Below, one piece after another: positions 43,068 through 52,984 of a DNA stretch of 64,000 nt. This DNA is from Kineosporia corallincola (GTDB lineage: Bacteria; Actinomycetota; Actinomycetes; Actinomycetales; Kineosporiaceae). The translations under genes and the position numbers were made by a program. Under the pieces are notes generated by a model. The model had not been told where the DNA came from. It saw only the letters and a program-made list of their open reading frames with translations, and did no database searches. Numbering within the stretch: position 1 is the stretch's first letter; each line of letters starts with the position of its first letter. The stretch lies in the NCBI RefSeq assembly GCF_018499875.1, contig NZ_JAHBAY010000011.1, positions 124,001 to 188,000 on the forward strand. Direction: 5' to 3'.

Positions 43068-43810
43068 CAGTGCCGGCACCTTTCGGTGGAGTAGAGGTGG
43101 CTGTCGGGGAACTCGCTCGCGGTCAGCACCGGGCCGACCACGATCACCGCGGTGCGCCGGATCCCGGCCTCGCGCACCTGCCCGGCGATGGTGGCCAGGG
43201 TGCCGCGCAGGATCTGCTCGTCGTCGCGGCTGGCCCGCGCCACCACCGCGACCGGGCCGTCGGTGCCGTAGACCGGCCTGAGAGTGGCCACCACGTCGTC
43301 GATCTCCTGGACCGCGAGATGCAGCACCAGTGTGGACCGGCTCTGTGCCAGGCTTTTCAGGTCCTGCCCCTCGGGCATGGCGGTGGCGCGGCGGGCGATC
43401 CGGGTCAGGATCACCGACTGGCCCACCCCCGGCATCGTGAACTCGCGCTTCAGGGCCGCGGCCGCGGCCGCGAAAGCCGGTACGCCGGGCACGATCTCGT
43501 AAGGGACGCCGAGGCCGTCGAGTCGCCGCATCTGCTCGGCCACCGCGCTGAACACCGACGGGTCGCCGGAGTGCAGCCGGGCCACGTCGTCACCGGCCTG
43601 GTGGGCGCTCAGCAGCTCGGCGACGATCTGGTCGAGGTCGAGGCCGGCGGTGTCGACGAGCCGCGCGCCCGGCGGGCATTCGGCCAGCAGTTCCCTCGGC
43701 ACCAGCGAGCCGGCGTACAGGCAGACCGGGCTCTTCTGGAGGACCCGCAGCCCGCGGATCGTCAGCAGGTCGGCGGCGCCCGGCCCGGCACCGATGAAAT
43801 GAACGGTCAT
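43067..43810 (-). CDS. cobM: Precorrin-4 C11-methyltransferase
   Basis: The 247-residue protein has VHFIGAGPGAADLLTIRGLR, LHSGDPSVFSAVAEQM and EIVPGVPAFAAAAAALKRE, the CobM/CbiF signature. It methylates precorrin-4 at C11 with S-adenosylmethionine. It overlaps both cobL and cobF by a few bases. CobF with CobM marks the oxygen-dependent route. Confidence 0.92.
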   Translation of the reverse strand: MTVHFIGAGPGAADLLTIRGLRVLQKSPVCLYAGSLVPRELLAECPPGARLVDTAGLDLDQIVAELLSAHQAGDDVARLHSGDPSVFSAVAEQMRRLDGLGVPYEIVPGVPAFAAAAAALKREFTMPGVGQSVILTRIARRATAMPEGQDLKSLAQSRSTLVLHLAVQEIDDVVATLRPVYGTDGPVAVVARASRDDEQILRGTLATIAGQVREAGIRRTAVIVVGPVLTASEFPDSHLYSTERCRH

Positions 43811-45081
43811 ACCGTGCCTTTCCAAGCTGCCCACTGGGTGACGGGCATCGCCGGCCGCCAGCCGGTGAACCGGCCGATCGGGGCGGCGCGGGTGATTTCG
43901 ATCCGGGTCAGCGTGCCGCCGTACTCGTCCAGGGCCTGGGCCAGCATCATCTCCGACTCCAGGGTGGTCACGTTCGCGACCATCCGGCCGCCCGGGGCCA
44001 GGGCCTCCCAGCACAGGTCGATCAGGCCGGGCGAGGTCAGCCCGCCGCCGACGAAAATCGCGTCGGGGGTGGGCAACCCGGCCAGCTCGGCGGGCGCGGA
44101 GCCGACCCGCACGTCGAGGTGGGGCACACCCAGCATCTCGGCGTTGCGCCCGATCCGCAGCGCGCGCTCGGGATCCCGCTCGATGCTGACGGCCCGGCAG
44201 GCCGGATGGGTGCGGAGCCATTCGATCCCGATGCTCCCGGCGCCGCCCCCGACGTCCCACAGCAGTTCGCCCGGCTCCGGCGCGAGCACGGACAGAGTGA
44301 CCGCGCGCACATGGTGTTTCGTCAGCTGGCCGTCGTTCTCGTAGGCCTCGTCGGGCAGCCCGGGCACCCGGGACAGCCGGATCGGGGCAGGCCCGGGACG
44401 GCAGAGCACGGCGAGCACGGTGAGCGCCCTCGATCCCCGCGGCGCATGCTCCGGGTAGCCCTCGGCGGGCCATTCGCCGGCGGACGCGCTGACCCGCGAC
44501 TCGTCGTCGGCGCCGAGGTTGCTCAGCGCCGTCAGCTCGCTGGGCCCGAAACCGTGCTCGCGCAGCGACGCGGCGACCACGGCGGGGGTGGTCTCGTCGG
44601 GTACCAGCACCAGCAGGCGGCGGCCCGGGCTGAAGGAGGGGGTGAGCGTGGCCGGAGGCCGGCCCACCAGGCTGATCACCTCGGTGTCCTGCTGCGCCCA
44701 GCCCAGCCGGGCACAGGCCAGCGACACGCTGGAGGGGTGGGGCAGCACGGTCAGGTCGAAGCCGGGAGCGACCCGGGCGATGGTGGTGGCGATGCCGAAG
44801 AACGTCGGATCGCCGCTGGCCAGCACCACCTTGCGGGCGCCGGGCGTCTTCACCAGCAGCAGCGGGAGCGCTCGCAGCAGGGGGCTGGGCCAGGGCACCC
44901 GGCGGGCCGTGACCTCGTCGGGCAGCAGGTCCAGCTGACGGTCGCCGCCGAACACCACGTCGGCGCCGAGCAGTACGTCGCGGGTGGCGTCGGCCAGCCC
45001 AGGCCATCCGTCCGCCCCGATCCCCGCGACGGTCAGGCGTTCGGGCGGGGGCAGCGGCGGAGCGGTGGACACGCTGGACAC
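43807..45081 (-). CDS. cobL: Precorrin-6Y C5,15-methyltransferase, decarboxylating
   Basis: The 424-residue protein joins a CbiE-type methylase (LTVAGIGADGWPGLADATRD, then VVLASGDPTFFGIA) to a CbiT-type SAM domain (LLWDVGGGAGSIGIEWLR). It methylates C5 and C15 and decarboxylates the C12 side chain. A GTG is the start, with little ribosome binding site. No cobalamin riboswitch motif is recognisable upstream. Confidence 0.92.
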   Translation of the reverse strand: MSSVSTAPPLPPPERLTVAGIGADGWPGLADATRDVLLGADVVFGGDRQLDLLPDEVTARRVPWPSPLLRALPLLLVKTPGARKVVLASGDPTFFGIATTIARVAPGFDLTVLPHPSSVSLACARLGWAQQDTEVISLVGRPPATLTPSFSPGRRLLVLVPDETTPAVVAASLREHGFGPSELTALSNLGADDESRVSASAGEWPAEGYPEHAPRGSRALTVLAVLCRPGPAPIRLSRVPGLPDEAYENDGQLTKHHVRAVTLSVLAPEPGELLWDVGGGAGSIGIEWLRTHPACRAVSIERDPERALRIGRNAEMLGVPHLDVRVGSAPAELAGLPTPDAIFVGGGLTSPGLIDLCWEALAPGGRMVANVTTLESEMMLAQALDEYGGTLTRIEITRAAPIGRFTGWRPAMPVTQWAAWKGTV

Positions 45082-45144
45082 CCTAGTTGAGGCGGTGCGG
45101 GGGAGCGGGGGCGGTGGGCGCTGGCGTAGGTGGGGCAGCCTGGC

Positions 45145-45168
45145 GTGGGCGTGGGCGTGGGCGTGGGC
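45145..45168. repeat. Tandem repeat (GTGGGC)4
   Basis: Four perfect 6-bp units lie in tandem upstream of cobL, plus a partial fifth (GT). Such hexamers are prone to slippage and may vary in copy number between strains. Confidence 0.85.
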
Positions 45169-45198
45169 GTCGTGCGCCTGGTGGGCCTCGGCACGGAC

Positions 45199-45234
45199 GA
45201 AGCCCCTGGCGTCGCTGCGAACGCCAGGGGCTTC
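45199..45234. terminator. 14-bp hairpin, likely terminator
   Basis: GAAGCCCCTGGCGT and ACGCCAGGGGCTTC pair perfectly with an 8-nt loop. On the leftward strand it would end transcripts coming from the Pro-rich or alpha-glucosidase genes before cobL. Confidence 0.65.
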
Positions 45235-45441
45235 TCCATCTCGTGCTGATGCGCGTGACGGTGGGGACTGGTCTGCGGCCGATGGCGCTCAGGGCCGCGG
45301 GCTGTGCGGCCCGGCACTTCCACGCCGCGGCACGGCCCGTCCGTCACGGCGGGCGGTCGACCCAGGTCGGCCCGAGGTGAGCGCCCTGGGTCGGGCCGAG
45401 GTCCGCCCGGAGCGGTTCGGTCACCCCGGACGGACCCTCGA

Positions 45442-45468
45442 CAGCCCGGTCAGCCCGGTCAGCCCGGT
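45442..45468. repeat. Tandem repeat (CAGCCCGGT)3
   Basis: Three perfect 9-bp units at the 3' end of the proline-rich gene, touching its stop codon. Confidence 0.8.
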
Positions 45469-45668
45469 CAGGCCGTCAGGAACGTCGGTTCCGGTCTGCC
45501 CGGCGGCGGTGGTGCGGGATCCGGCCCCGGCCCGGGGAACGGTGGGCTGGGTGTGGGCGGCCCGGGCACCGGACCCGGGTGCGGGGGTTCCAGCGGCGGG
45601 TCCGGCTCGGCCGGGGGCAGGGTGCTGTCGTCTGGGGGCAGGGTCATCCCGTCGAACGGAATGGTCAT
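45468..45668 (-). CDS. Proline-rich microprotein
   Basis: The 66-residue protein contains 28 Pro (42%) with short acidic spacers, for example LPPAEPDPPLEPPHPGPVPG. It has no membrane segment and must be disordered. AAAGGGGG lies about 7 nt before the ATG, a strong ribosome binding site that argues for translation. It follows the alpha-glucosidase gene by 34 bp and may be cotranscribed. No family is recognised; a spacer or binding peptide for SH3-like or polyproline readers is conceivable. Confidence 0.5.
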   Translation of the reverse strand: MTIPFDGMTLPPDDSTLPPAEPDPPLEPPHPGPVPGPPTPSPPFPGPGPDPAPPPPGRPEPTFLTA

Positions 45669-45702
45669 GGTGTTCCCCCTTTCGTCGGAACGGGTCGGAG
45701 GA

Positions 45703-47343
45703 TCAGCCGGTCACGATCCACGCTGCCGCGTCGGGCGGTAGCAGCCCCCCATCGACGGAAAGGCTCGACAGGACCACCCTGCCCGGCGGCAGCGGGACCG
45801 CAACCTCACCTGTGTTCAGCATGCAGATGAAGCCCTGGCCCCGGGTCAGCCCGAGCACCTGGTCCTCCTCACCCGTCCAGACCAGCGGCCCGCCGCCGGC
45901 ACCGAGCTGGGGCAGTTCCCGCCGCACCCGCAGGGCCTGCCGGTACAGCGACAGCATCGACCCCGGATCGCCCTGCTCCGCCTCGACCGACAACTCGCCC
46001 CACGACGGCGGCTGGGGCAGCCAGCCCTCGCCGTCCCCGAAACCGAACGACGGGCCCGAACGTGCCCAGGGGATCGGGACCCGGCAGCCGTCGCGCCCGC
46101 GCTGGGTGTGCCCCGAACGTTGCCAGGTGGGGTCTTGCAGCAGCTCGTCGGGCAGGTCCTCGATCTCCGGCAGCCCCAGCTCCTCGCCCTGGTAGAGGTA
46201 GACGCCGCCGGGCAGCGCCAGCACGTAGAGAATGGCCGCGCGGGCGCGGCGGGTGCCCAGCTCCAGGTCGGACGGCCCCTCGGGCCAGCTGTGCGCGTCG
46301 GCCTGCGCACCGGTGCGCCGCTGCGCGCGGCCGAGCCGGGTGACGTGCCGGGTGACGTCGTGGTTGGAGAGCGTCCACATCACCGGCGCCCCGACCGAGT
46401 CGTGCGCCTCCAGCGACGCCCGGGCGGTGTCGCGCAGCTCGCGAGCACTCCACCGGGCGCGCATCAGCTCGAAGTCGAACGCGGTGTGCAGCCGCTCGGG
46501 GCGCAGGTACTCGGCCAGCCGGGCCGAGCTCTCCACCCAGGCCTCGGCCACGAAAACCCTGGGCGGGTCGTAGGAATCGCCCACCCGGCGCCACTCCTGC
46601 CAGACCTCCAGCACGCCCGGCCGGTCCCAGTAGGGATGACCCGCGCCCCGGACCCGGTCGAGCAGCTCGCTCTCGGGCAGGTTCAGGTTCGGCAGTGCCG
46701 GGTCTTTGATCAGGCCGTGCGCCACGTCGATGCGGAACCCGTCGGCGCCGAGGTCGAACCAGAACCGCAGCACGCTCTCGAACTCGGCGCGCACCTGCGG
46801 GTTGTCCCAGTTCAGGTCGGGCTGCCGGACGTCGAACAGGTGCAGGTACCAGTCGGCCGAACCGGCCACCCGCTGCCAGGCGCTGCCACCGAACACCGAC
46901 TGCCAGTCGTTGGGCGGCAGCTCTCCGTCGTCACCGGTGCCCGGGCGGAATATGTAGCGCTCGCGGGCGCCGGGCTCACCGGCCAGCGCCGCCGCGAACC
47001 AGGGGTGCTCGTCGGAGGTGTGGTTCGGCACGATGTCGAGCAGAACCTTCAGGCCAACCGCGTGGGCTTCCCGGATGAGCGCCTTCGCCTGGTCCAGGTC
47101 GCCGAACGGGGCGTGCACGTCGCGGTAGTCGGCGACGTCGTACCCGCCGTCGGCCTGCGGCGACGGGTACCAGGGGTTGATCCAGACCGCGTCCACCCCG
47201 AGCGCGGCCAGATAGGGCAGCCGGGAACGGATCCCGGTGATGTCGCCCAGGCCGTCGCCGTCGGAGTCGGCGAACGACCTGATGTACAGCTGATAGGTGA
47301 CGGCGGATCGGTACCAGTTGTCGCCGGTCTCGTTTCTGGTCAC
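45703..47343 (-). CDS. GH13 alpha-glucosidase-like enzyme
   Basis: The protein has about 546 residues. It begins [20 protein letters not shown] and keeps [14 protein letters not shown], the nucleophile region [10 protein letters not shown], the acid/base region FVAEAWV and NHDVTRHV. This is the oligosaccharide-cleaving GH13 group (alpha-glucosidase, oligo-1,6-glucosidase). No signal peptide is present, so it is cytosolic. The start is uncertain among a GTG at 47343, a GTG at 47367 and a TTG at 47373 that directly follows the upstream stop; I use the first because it matches family starts. Confidence 0.88.
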   Translation of the reverse strand: MTRNETGDNWYRSAVTYQLYIRSFADSDGDGLGDITGIRSRLPYLAALGVDAVWINPWYPSPQADGGYDVADYRDVHAPFGDLDQAKALIREAHAVGLKVLLDIVPNHTSDEHPWFAAALAGEPGARERYIFRPGTGDDGELPPNDWQSVFGGSAWQRVAGSADWYLHLFDVRQPDLNWDNPQVRAEFESVLRFWFDLGADGFRIDVAHGLIKDPALPNLNLPESELLDRVRGAGHPYWDRPGVLEVWQEWRRVGDSYDPPRVFVAEAWVESSARLAEYLRPERLHTAFDFELMRARWSARELRDTARASLEAHDSVGAPVMWTLSNHDVTRHVTRLGRAQRRTGAQADAHSWPEGPSDLELGTRRARAAILYVLALPGGVYLYQGEELGLPEIEDLPDELLQDPTWQRSGHTQRGRDGCRVPIPWARSGPSFGFGDGEGWLPQPPSWGELSVEAEQGDPGSMLSLYRQALRVRRELPQLGAGGGPLVWTGEEDQVLGLTRGQGFICMLNTGEVAVPLPPGRVVLSSLSVDGGLLPPDAAAWIVTG

Positions 47344-47373
47344 GGAACCGAAGCTACCCGCGCCCACCGACAA

Positions 47374-47886
47374 CTACATTCCGTACGGCACCTGTCGCTC
47401 CAGCCACTGGAGCCGGAACTGGTGTTCCTCCTCCAGACGCCGGCTCAGCGACTCGGCGACCTCCGGGCCACCCTTGCGTCCCAGCCGCCCGTAGGTCTCG
47501 ATCTGCACCGAGATCGAGAACTTCGTGCCCACGGTGCCCGCCGGCTCGAGGGTCAGCTGGCCGTCGATGGTCACCTGGGGTGCCGCCGATAGTTCGACCT
47601 TGTACTCACCGGTGCGCGCACCGTTCCAGGCGGACGGCTGCCAGATCAGCGACTCGGTCGCCATCGACTTGCCACCGAAGAATCGGCGCGCGGGCATGAG
47701 GTCCGCGGCCTGACGTTCGGCGACATGCCGGAAGACGCCCGCGCGCTCCCTCAGCTCCAGGACGTGGAAGTCCTGGTAGCCCAGCTGTTTCGCCTTCTCA
47801 TTAAGATGTTCCAGCCGGGTCATCATCCGGAACGTCACCATCGGTGAGACCCCGTAGACCCAGCCCAGATCGAACTGCGCTGACAT
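47374..47886 (-). CDS. DUF2505-like START-type protein
   Basis: The 170-residue protein resembles DUF2505, an actinobacterial START-like family: [20 protein letters not shown], then alternating strands and a C-terminal helix ([19 protein letters not shown]). No catalytic residues are visible. Its stop directly abuts the region of the alpha-glucosidase start. Confidence 0.65.
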   Translation of the reverse strand: MSAQFDLGWVYGVSPMVTFRMMTRLEHLNEKAKQLGYQDFHVLELRERAGVFRHVAERQAADLMPARRFFGGKSMATESLIWQPSAWNGARTGEYKVELSAAPQVTIDGQLTLEPAGTVGTKFSISVQIETYGRLGRKGGPEVAESLSRRLEEEHQFRLQWLERQVPYGM

Positions 47887-48051
47887 GGCTGAGTGTCCTC
47901 CTTGCTGCCGGAGCCTAGGACATGACTGCGGGATGATCAGAATTGGTAGGACAACAGGGCATGGCCAGGGCGTTCACAGTTACGACGGCGGAACTGGCAG
48001 TCACCGTTGACACGGCCTGGTGAGTGCCCTCACTGAGATAGCCTGTGGGTC

Positions 48052-49734
<1,683 letters not shown>

Positions 49735-49749
49735 GATCAGGGCAAAAAC

Positions 49750-49793
49750 TGAGGACGGCGATGAGCCCCGGCCGGGGCTCATCGCCGTCCTCA
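49750..49793. terminator. 44-bp perfect palindrome, bidirectional terminator
   Basis: TGAGGACGGCGATGAGCCCC and its exact complement fold into a 22-bp perfect stem. ATTTTC follows on the right and AAAAAC precedes on the left, so U-runs occur in both directions. It separates convergent ettA and the LPG-synthase-like gene. Confidence 0.85.
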
Positions 49794-49797
49794 ATTT

Positions 49798-50802
49798 TCA
49801 CACCGCGCTCTGCCTGCGCAGCACGAGAAGAGCCAGCCAGCCGATCGGAACGCGCACCCAGAACGTGATCAGGCGGAACAGCACCGCGGCCGACAGCGCG
49901 ACCGGCTTGTCCACGCCGATCACCACCAGGCCGCCCGCCAGCGCCGCCTCGGCCGCGCCGATCCCACCCGGCACCGGCACCGCCCCCGCGATCGCCGAGC
50001 CACTGATCACCACGACGGCCAGCAGCACCAGCGGGGCGCTCTCGCCGAACGCCCACAGGGCCGAGCCGAGCACCGCCACGAACCCCAGCGTCACGGTGAG
50101 ATGGCCGGCCACCGCCAGAGCCAGACGCCGGCGATCGGTGACGATGTCGCGCAGCTCGGGGCCGGCGTCCCGGAACGGCCGCACCACGTACTTCGTGACC
50201 AGCGCCCGCCCCCACGGCCAGAACCGCAGCAGCACCAGGAGGGCCACCACCACACCCAGCGCCGCGCCCACGGTCATCCAGGGCACGTGCGGCGCGTCGG
50301 ACAGCGACCGGCCCGAGGCCACCAGCAGCAGCACCACCAGAACGGCCGTGACCAGCACGGACGTGGTCTGGACCAGCCCGACCACGGCGACCGCGACGGC
50401 CAGCGGGATGCCCTTGCGGGTCAGGTAGCGCACGTTCAGCGCCAGCCCGCCGGCACTGGCCGGGGTGATCAGATTGACGAACGAGGTGGCCAGCTGGACC
50501 AGCGTGGTCTGCCCGAACGGGAGCTTGCCCGGGGCGAAAGCGACGAACCCGGCCGCGCTGCCGACGATCGGCAGCACCGAGGCCAGGCAGGCCAGGGTCA
50601 GCCAGAGCGGGTCGGTGGAGCGCAGACGCTCGAAGAGGTCCGCGAAATCCACCTGCTGGAGCAGCGCATAACCGCCGAGAACCGTGGCGAGCACCAGCAC
50701 GACCCGCCCGATCACCCGGCCCCACCCCGGTTCCCGCTCCGGTTCCGGCGCCTCCTGCGCAGGTAGTGGCCGCACAGCTGGCGTTTCCGAGGGCACCGAC
50801 AC
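49798..50802 (-). CDS. LPG synthase-type membrane protein (UPF0104)
   Basis: The 334-residue protein has about eight membrane helices, with the landmarks LVQLATSFVNLITPASAGGLAL and GAVPVPGGIGAAEAALAGGL, the conserved PxPGGIGxxE motif of the lysylphosphatidylglycerol-synthase membrane domain. It may flip or transfer lipids; without the soluble MprF half it is not a full synthase. The GTG at 50802 has GAAGG 7 nt upstream. Confidence 0.82.
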   Translation of the reverse strand: MSVPSETPAVRPLPAQEAPEPEREPGWGRVIGRVVLVLATVLGGYALLQQVDFADLFERLRSTDPLWLTLACLASVLPIVGSAAGFVAFAPGKLPFGQTTLVQLATSFVNLITPASAGGLALNVRYLTRKGIPLAVAVAVVGLVQTTSVLVTAVLVVLLLVASGRSLSDAPHVPWMTVGAALGVVVALLVLLRFWPWGRALVTKYVVRPFRDAGPELRDIVTDRRRLALAVAGHLTVTLGFVAVLGSALWAFGESAPLVLLAVVVISGSAIAGAVPVPGGIGAAEAALAGGLVVIGVDKPVALSAAVLFRLITFWVRVPIGWLALLVLRRQSAV

Positions 50803-50870
50803 GCCCAAACCTTCGCACAGCGTGCTGACCAGGAGAAAAATGAGAGACGACGAATGACCTGCGGGACCGC

Positions 50871-51167
50871 TCAGCCGGGTGGGAACAGCGCGGCGAGTTC
50901 CTCGATGCGGGCGATGCGGGCGGTGTCGGTCATGACCTCTCTCGCCAGCCCAGGCAACCCGGCGGCCGACCGGGCGAGATCCCGGCGCTGATCCTCGGAC
51001 AGCTGCGACACGTCGAGGATGCCGAGGTGGTATTCGGATATCTCGCGAAGATGGTTCGCCAGATCCTGGCCACGCACCAGGCCGGCCAGGGTCTCGACGG
51101 CCCAGTAGAAGTCCCAGGACGAGACGTCCCAGCTCAGTTCGGCGGAGAGGAACACGGATCCGGCCAT
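50871..51167 (-). CDS. Candidate immunity protein of the toxin-like gene
   Basis: The 98-residue protein is acidic (about 15 Asp/Glu against 8 Arg and no Lys), soluble and all-helical in appearance (LARSAAGLPGLAREVMTDTA). Its ATG overlaps the stop of the toxin-like frame in TAATG, so the two are translationally coupled in the order typical of toxin-immunity pairs. I recognise no family. It is intact, while the toxin frame is interrupted. The assignment rests on position and composition only. Confidence 0.55.
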   Translation of the reverse strand: MAGSVFLSAELSWDVSSWDFYWAVETLAGLVRGQDLANHLREISEYHLGILDVSQLSEDQRRDLARSAAGLPGLAREVMTDTARIARIEELAALFPPG

Positions 51168-51592
51168 TACCTACCCACCATGAAGACTCGGGGACCCAGG
51201 GGCTCGATGATCTTCTGGATCCGCTCGATCTGGGCGGCGGTGAAGCCGGAGACGTCGACGGGCACCAGCTCAGCCTTGCCCAGGTGCTTGTGGAGCTGCC
51301 AGACGAAAGTATCTCACTGCCGATCAAGGAACCGGCCGGGAAATCCGCCCATCGCGTCGTACACGGTGCCGTGCTCGTCGAGCCAGTCGCCCGGGCTGCC
51401 CTCCGGAATCCGGGTCAGAGTGACACCGCGCTCGTCCATGATGCGCCTCGCGGTGCGGTATTCGAGGGGCCGGAACTTCTTGATCTCCGGATCCCAGCCG
51501 AGGTCGTACTCCCACGTTCCCGGCTGGGGATCGTCCGGCCACCGACGACGGGTGGGTGGCCCAGACGGTCCCCCCGAACCACCCGGTGTCAG
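51167..51592 (-). pseudogene. Toxin-like C-terminal domain, out of frame and with an in-frame TGA
   Basis: In one reading frame there are 92 codons, then a TGA (51314-51316), then 48 more codons and a TAA. Codon use is coding-like on both sides of the TGA. The sequence runs from a Gly/Pro linker (LTPGGSGGPSGPP) through WEYDLGWDPEIKKF and EHGTVYDAMGGFPGRFLDRQ, the TGA, then DTFVWQLHKHLGKAELVPVD and a C-terminal VFMVG. A Trp in place of the TGA (QW) would restore one domain, as in secreted nuclease-like toxins. It has no start codon of its own; it continues the preceding gene in the -1 frame. Confidence 0.65.
51554..51584 (-). promoter_or_regulatory. Stem-loop after the slippery heptamer
   Basis: In the mRNA, GGGTGG (51584-51579) pairs with CCACCC (51559-51554) around a 19-nt loop, 7 nt after the heptamer. 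This spacing is what stimulators of -1 frameshifting need, but short GC stems are frequent in this genome. Confidence 0.35.
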
Positions 51593-52197
51593 TTTCCCGG
51601 CGAGGAGCCGTTCTCCCGCTTCTTCCCGTCGTTGTCGGTGTTCTCGTCCTTGTCCTGCTCACGGTTCTTGGAGTCGTCTTCCTGACGCTTCTCCTCGCCC
51701 ATGTTCTCGGCCTGCTCGTGCTCGCCCTCGGTGTCGGTGCGGGAGCGGGCCAGGCGCTCGAACAGGCTCTCGATGTCTTCGCGCAGGCCGGACAGGCGGG
51801 AGGTGAGGGCGTTGTGGTCGGCCTGCTCGGCGCCCTGCACCGCCTCGTCGACCAGGGCCACGGCCGCCTCCAGCACGTTCTGGGTGGCCTCCAGCTCGCT
51901 CAGGGCGAGGGTCAGGTGCTCGGCCACCTCGGTGGTGCTCATCTGCTCGTTGATCTCGTCGAGCGTGGAGGTGGCGTTCTCGAAACCGGTCTGCGCGCTG
52001 TCGAACTCGGCGCTGATCTTCTCCAGCGCCTCGCCGGCCATGCTGATCGACTGGGCGACGCCGTCCCACCCGTGCTCGTAGGACAGCTCGATCTGCCCGC
52101 GGGCGTACTCGAGGGTCTCCTCGGCGCGGGTCCTGGCCTCGTCCACCGCCGTGCTCACCGCTTTGACGTCGGTACTGATTTCTTCGGTGCGCGACAT
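51589..52197 (-). CDS. Helical secretion-type protein, DUF6244-like; N-part of a toxin
   Basis: The 202-residue protein is almost wholly alpha-helical: EEISTDVKAVSTAVDEARTR, then FDSAQTGFENATSTLDEINE, and a coiled-coil-like tail. From about residue 155 it becomes a charged disordered segment (HEQAENMGEEKRQEDDSKN) ending NGSSPGN. The pattern recalls DUF6244-type N-termini that precede toxin domains in actinomycetes. GAGGGAGACC lies just before the ATG. The toxin-like domain follows in the -1 frame. A role as the exported or docking part of a polymorphic toxin is an inference. Confidence 0.7.
   Translation of the reverse strand: MSRTEEISTDVKAVSTAVDEARTRAEETLEYARGQIELSYEHGWDGVAQSISMAGEALEKISAEFDSAQTGFENATSTLDEINEQMSTTEVAEHLTLALSELEATQNVLEAAVALVDEAVQGAEQADHNALTSRLSGLREDIESLFERLARSRTDTEGEHEQAENMGEEKRQEDDSKNREQDKDENTDNDGKKRENGSSPGN
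51592..51598 (-). other. G GGA AAC slippery heptamer
   Basis: The heptamer fits X XXY YYZ in the zero frame (GGA AAC) and is followed at once by the TGA stop. Slipping by -1 gives GGG AAA CTG and enters exactly the toxin-like frame. Alternatively, a single G lost from a GGGG run would produce the same sequence. Confidence 0.5.
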
Positions 52198-52228
52198 TGG
52201 TCTCCCTCGGATGGGTTCGCCGCAAAGT

Positions 52229-52984
52229 CTAGGGCTGCCCACCCACCCCCGGCAGCCGCGCGGGTGCACCCAGGCGGTACGCCACGATCACCCCACTGAC
52301 CGCCTGGGCATGGATCAGCGCCGCCAGAACGACCAGCTGGAAACGGGCGGCGTCCATCGGGTCGGCCCCGCCCAGCAGCGCCCCGATGAACGCGCCGGGC
52401 AGGGTGACCAGGCCGGTCGTGCGGGTCTGGTCGACGACCGGCGTCATCGCCTCGGCCACGGCCCGGCGGCAGATCCGCGCGGTGGCCTGGCGGGGCGTCG
52501 CCCCGAGGGCGAGCAGCCCCTCGATCTCCTCGCGCTCGGACACCAGCCCGGCGGCCAGGTGCCGGCCGGTCAGGCTGGCGGCCAGCATGGTCCCGCCGAT
52601 CACGATCCCGCCCAGCGCCACCAGGTAGCGGGCCGACAGCTCGAGCATGCCCAGCGCGAAGATCACCGCGAGGGTGCCGACGGCCGCGGTGCCGCAGGCC
52701 AGCGCCACGGCGGCCGTCGCCCCGGGCAACGTCCTGATCCGCCCGGCCGCGGTGCGCACGGCCACGCCCAGCATCACCCCGAGGGCGAGCACCACCAGCG
52801 GCGGCGCGTCGAACACGCCGCGCAGGGCCAGACCGACCAGGGCGAGCTGGGCGGCGCCGCGCGCCACCGCCCACGCCGGGCCCCAGCCCAGTGGTACTTT
52901 CGCCGTCCTCAAAACGGTTGTGGTCAGGGCGATCAGGACCACGACGCCGATCCCGAGCCGGACGTCGGCGGTGAACACGCTCAC
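52229..52984 (-). CDS. UPF0014/FetB-like ABC permease
   Basis: The 251-residue protein has about seven helices and the UPF0014 landmarks ARYLVALGGIVIGGTMLAAS and LVTLPGAFIGALLGGADP. FetB relatives export iron or related metals with an ATPase partner, which is absent here. The GTG overlaps the stop of the thioesterase gene. A longer frame upstream is only a shadow of that gene. Confidence 0.82.
   Translation of the reverse strand: MSVFTADVRLGIGVVVLIALTTTVLRTAKVPLGWGPAWAVARGAAQLALVGLALRGVFDAPPLVVLALGVMLGVAVRTAAGRIRTLPGATAAVALACGTAAVGTLAVIFALGMLELSARYLVALGGIVIGGTMLAASLTGRHLAAGLVSEREEIEGLLALGATPRQATARICRRAVAEAMTPVVDQTRTTGLVTLPGAFIGALLGGADPMDAARFQLVVLAALIHAQAVSGVIVAYRLGAPARLPGVGGQP

Larger units (their letters stand above)
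45082..45467. other. Intergenic region between cobL and the Pro-rich gene
   Basis: About 385 bases without a convincing gene. They hold a four-copy GTGGGC tandem array, a 14-bp hairpin and a three-copy CAGCCCGGT array. Nothing resembling a cobalamin box is visible. Frames here translate to low-complexity Pro/Thr or Arg runs. Confidence 0.6.

Noticed and set aside
44863-44876. CebR-like site CGGGAGCGCTCGCA
   Set aside because: It matches 12 of 14 positions but breaks the dyad and lies inside cobL, far from any sugar gene; probably chance in GC-rich coding DNA.
45082-45400. Cobalamin riboswitch before cobL
   Set aside because: No B12-box-like sequence or typical multi-helix pattern was found on the leftward strand; only a terminator-like hairpin and a hexamer repeat are present.
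48007-48012. TTGACA as the ettA -35
   Set aside because: It lies 26 bp from the TAGCCT next to the start, too far for a normal promoter spacer.
51314-51316. TGA as selenocysteine codon
   Set aside because: No SECIS-like structure was apparent just after the TGA, and the local context fits a lost Trp (QW) better.
51324-51662. 112-codon frame over the toxin region
   Set aside because: This frame gives Arg/Thr-rich low-complexity protein; the coding signal is in the neighbouring frame.
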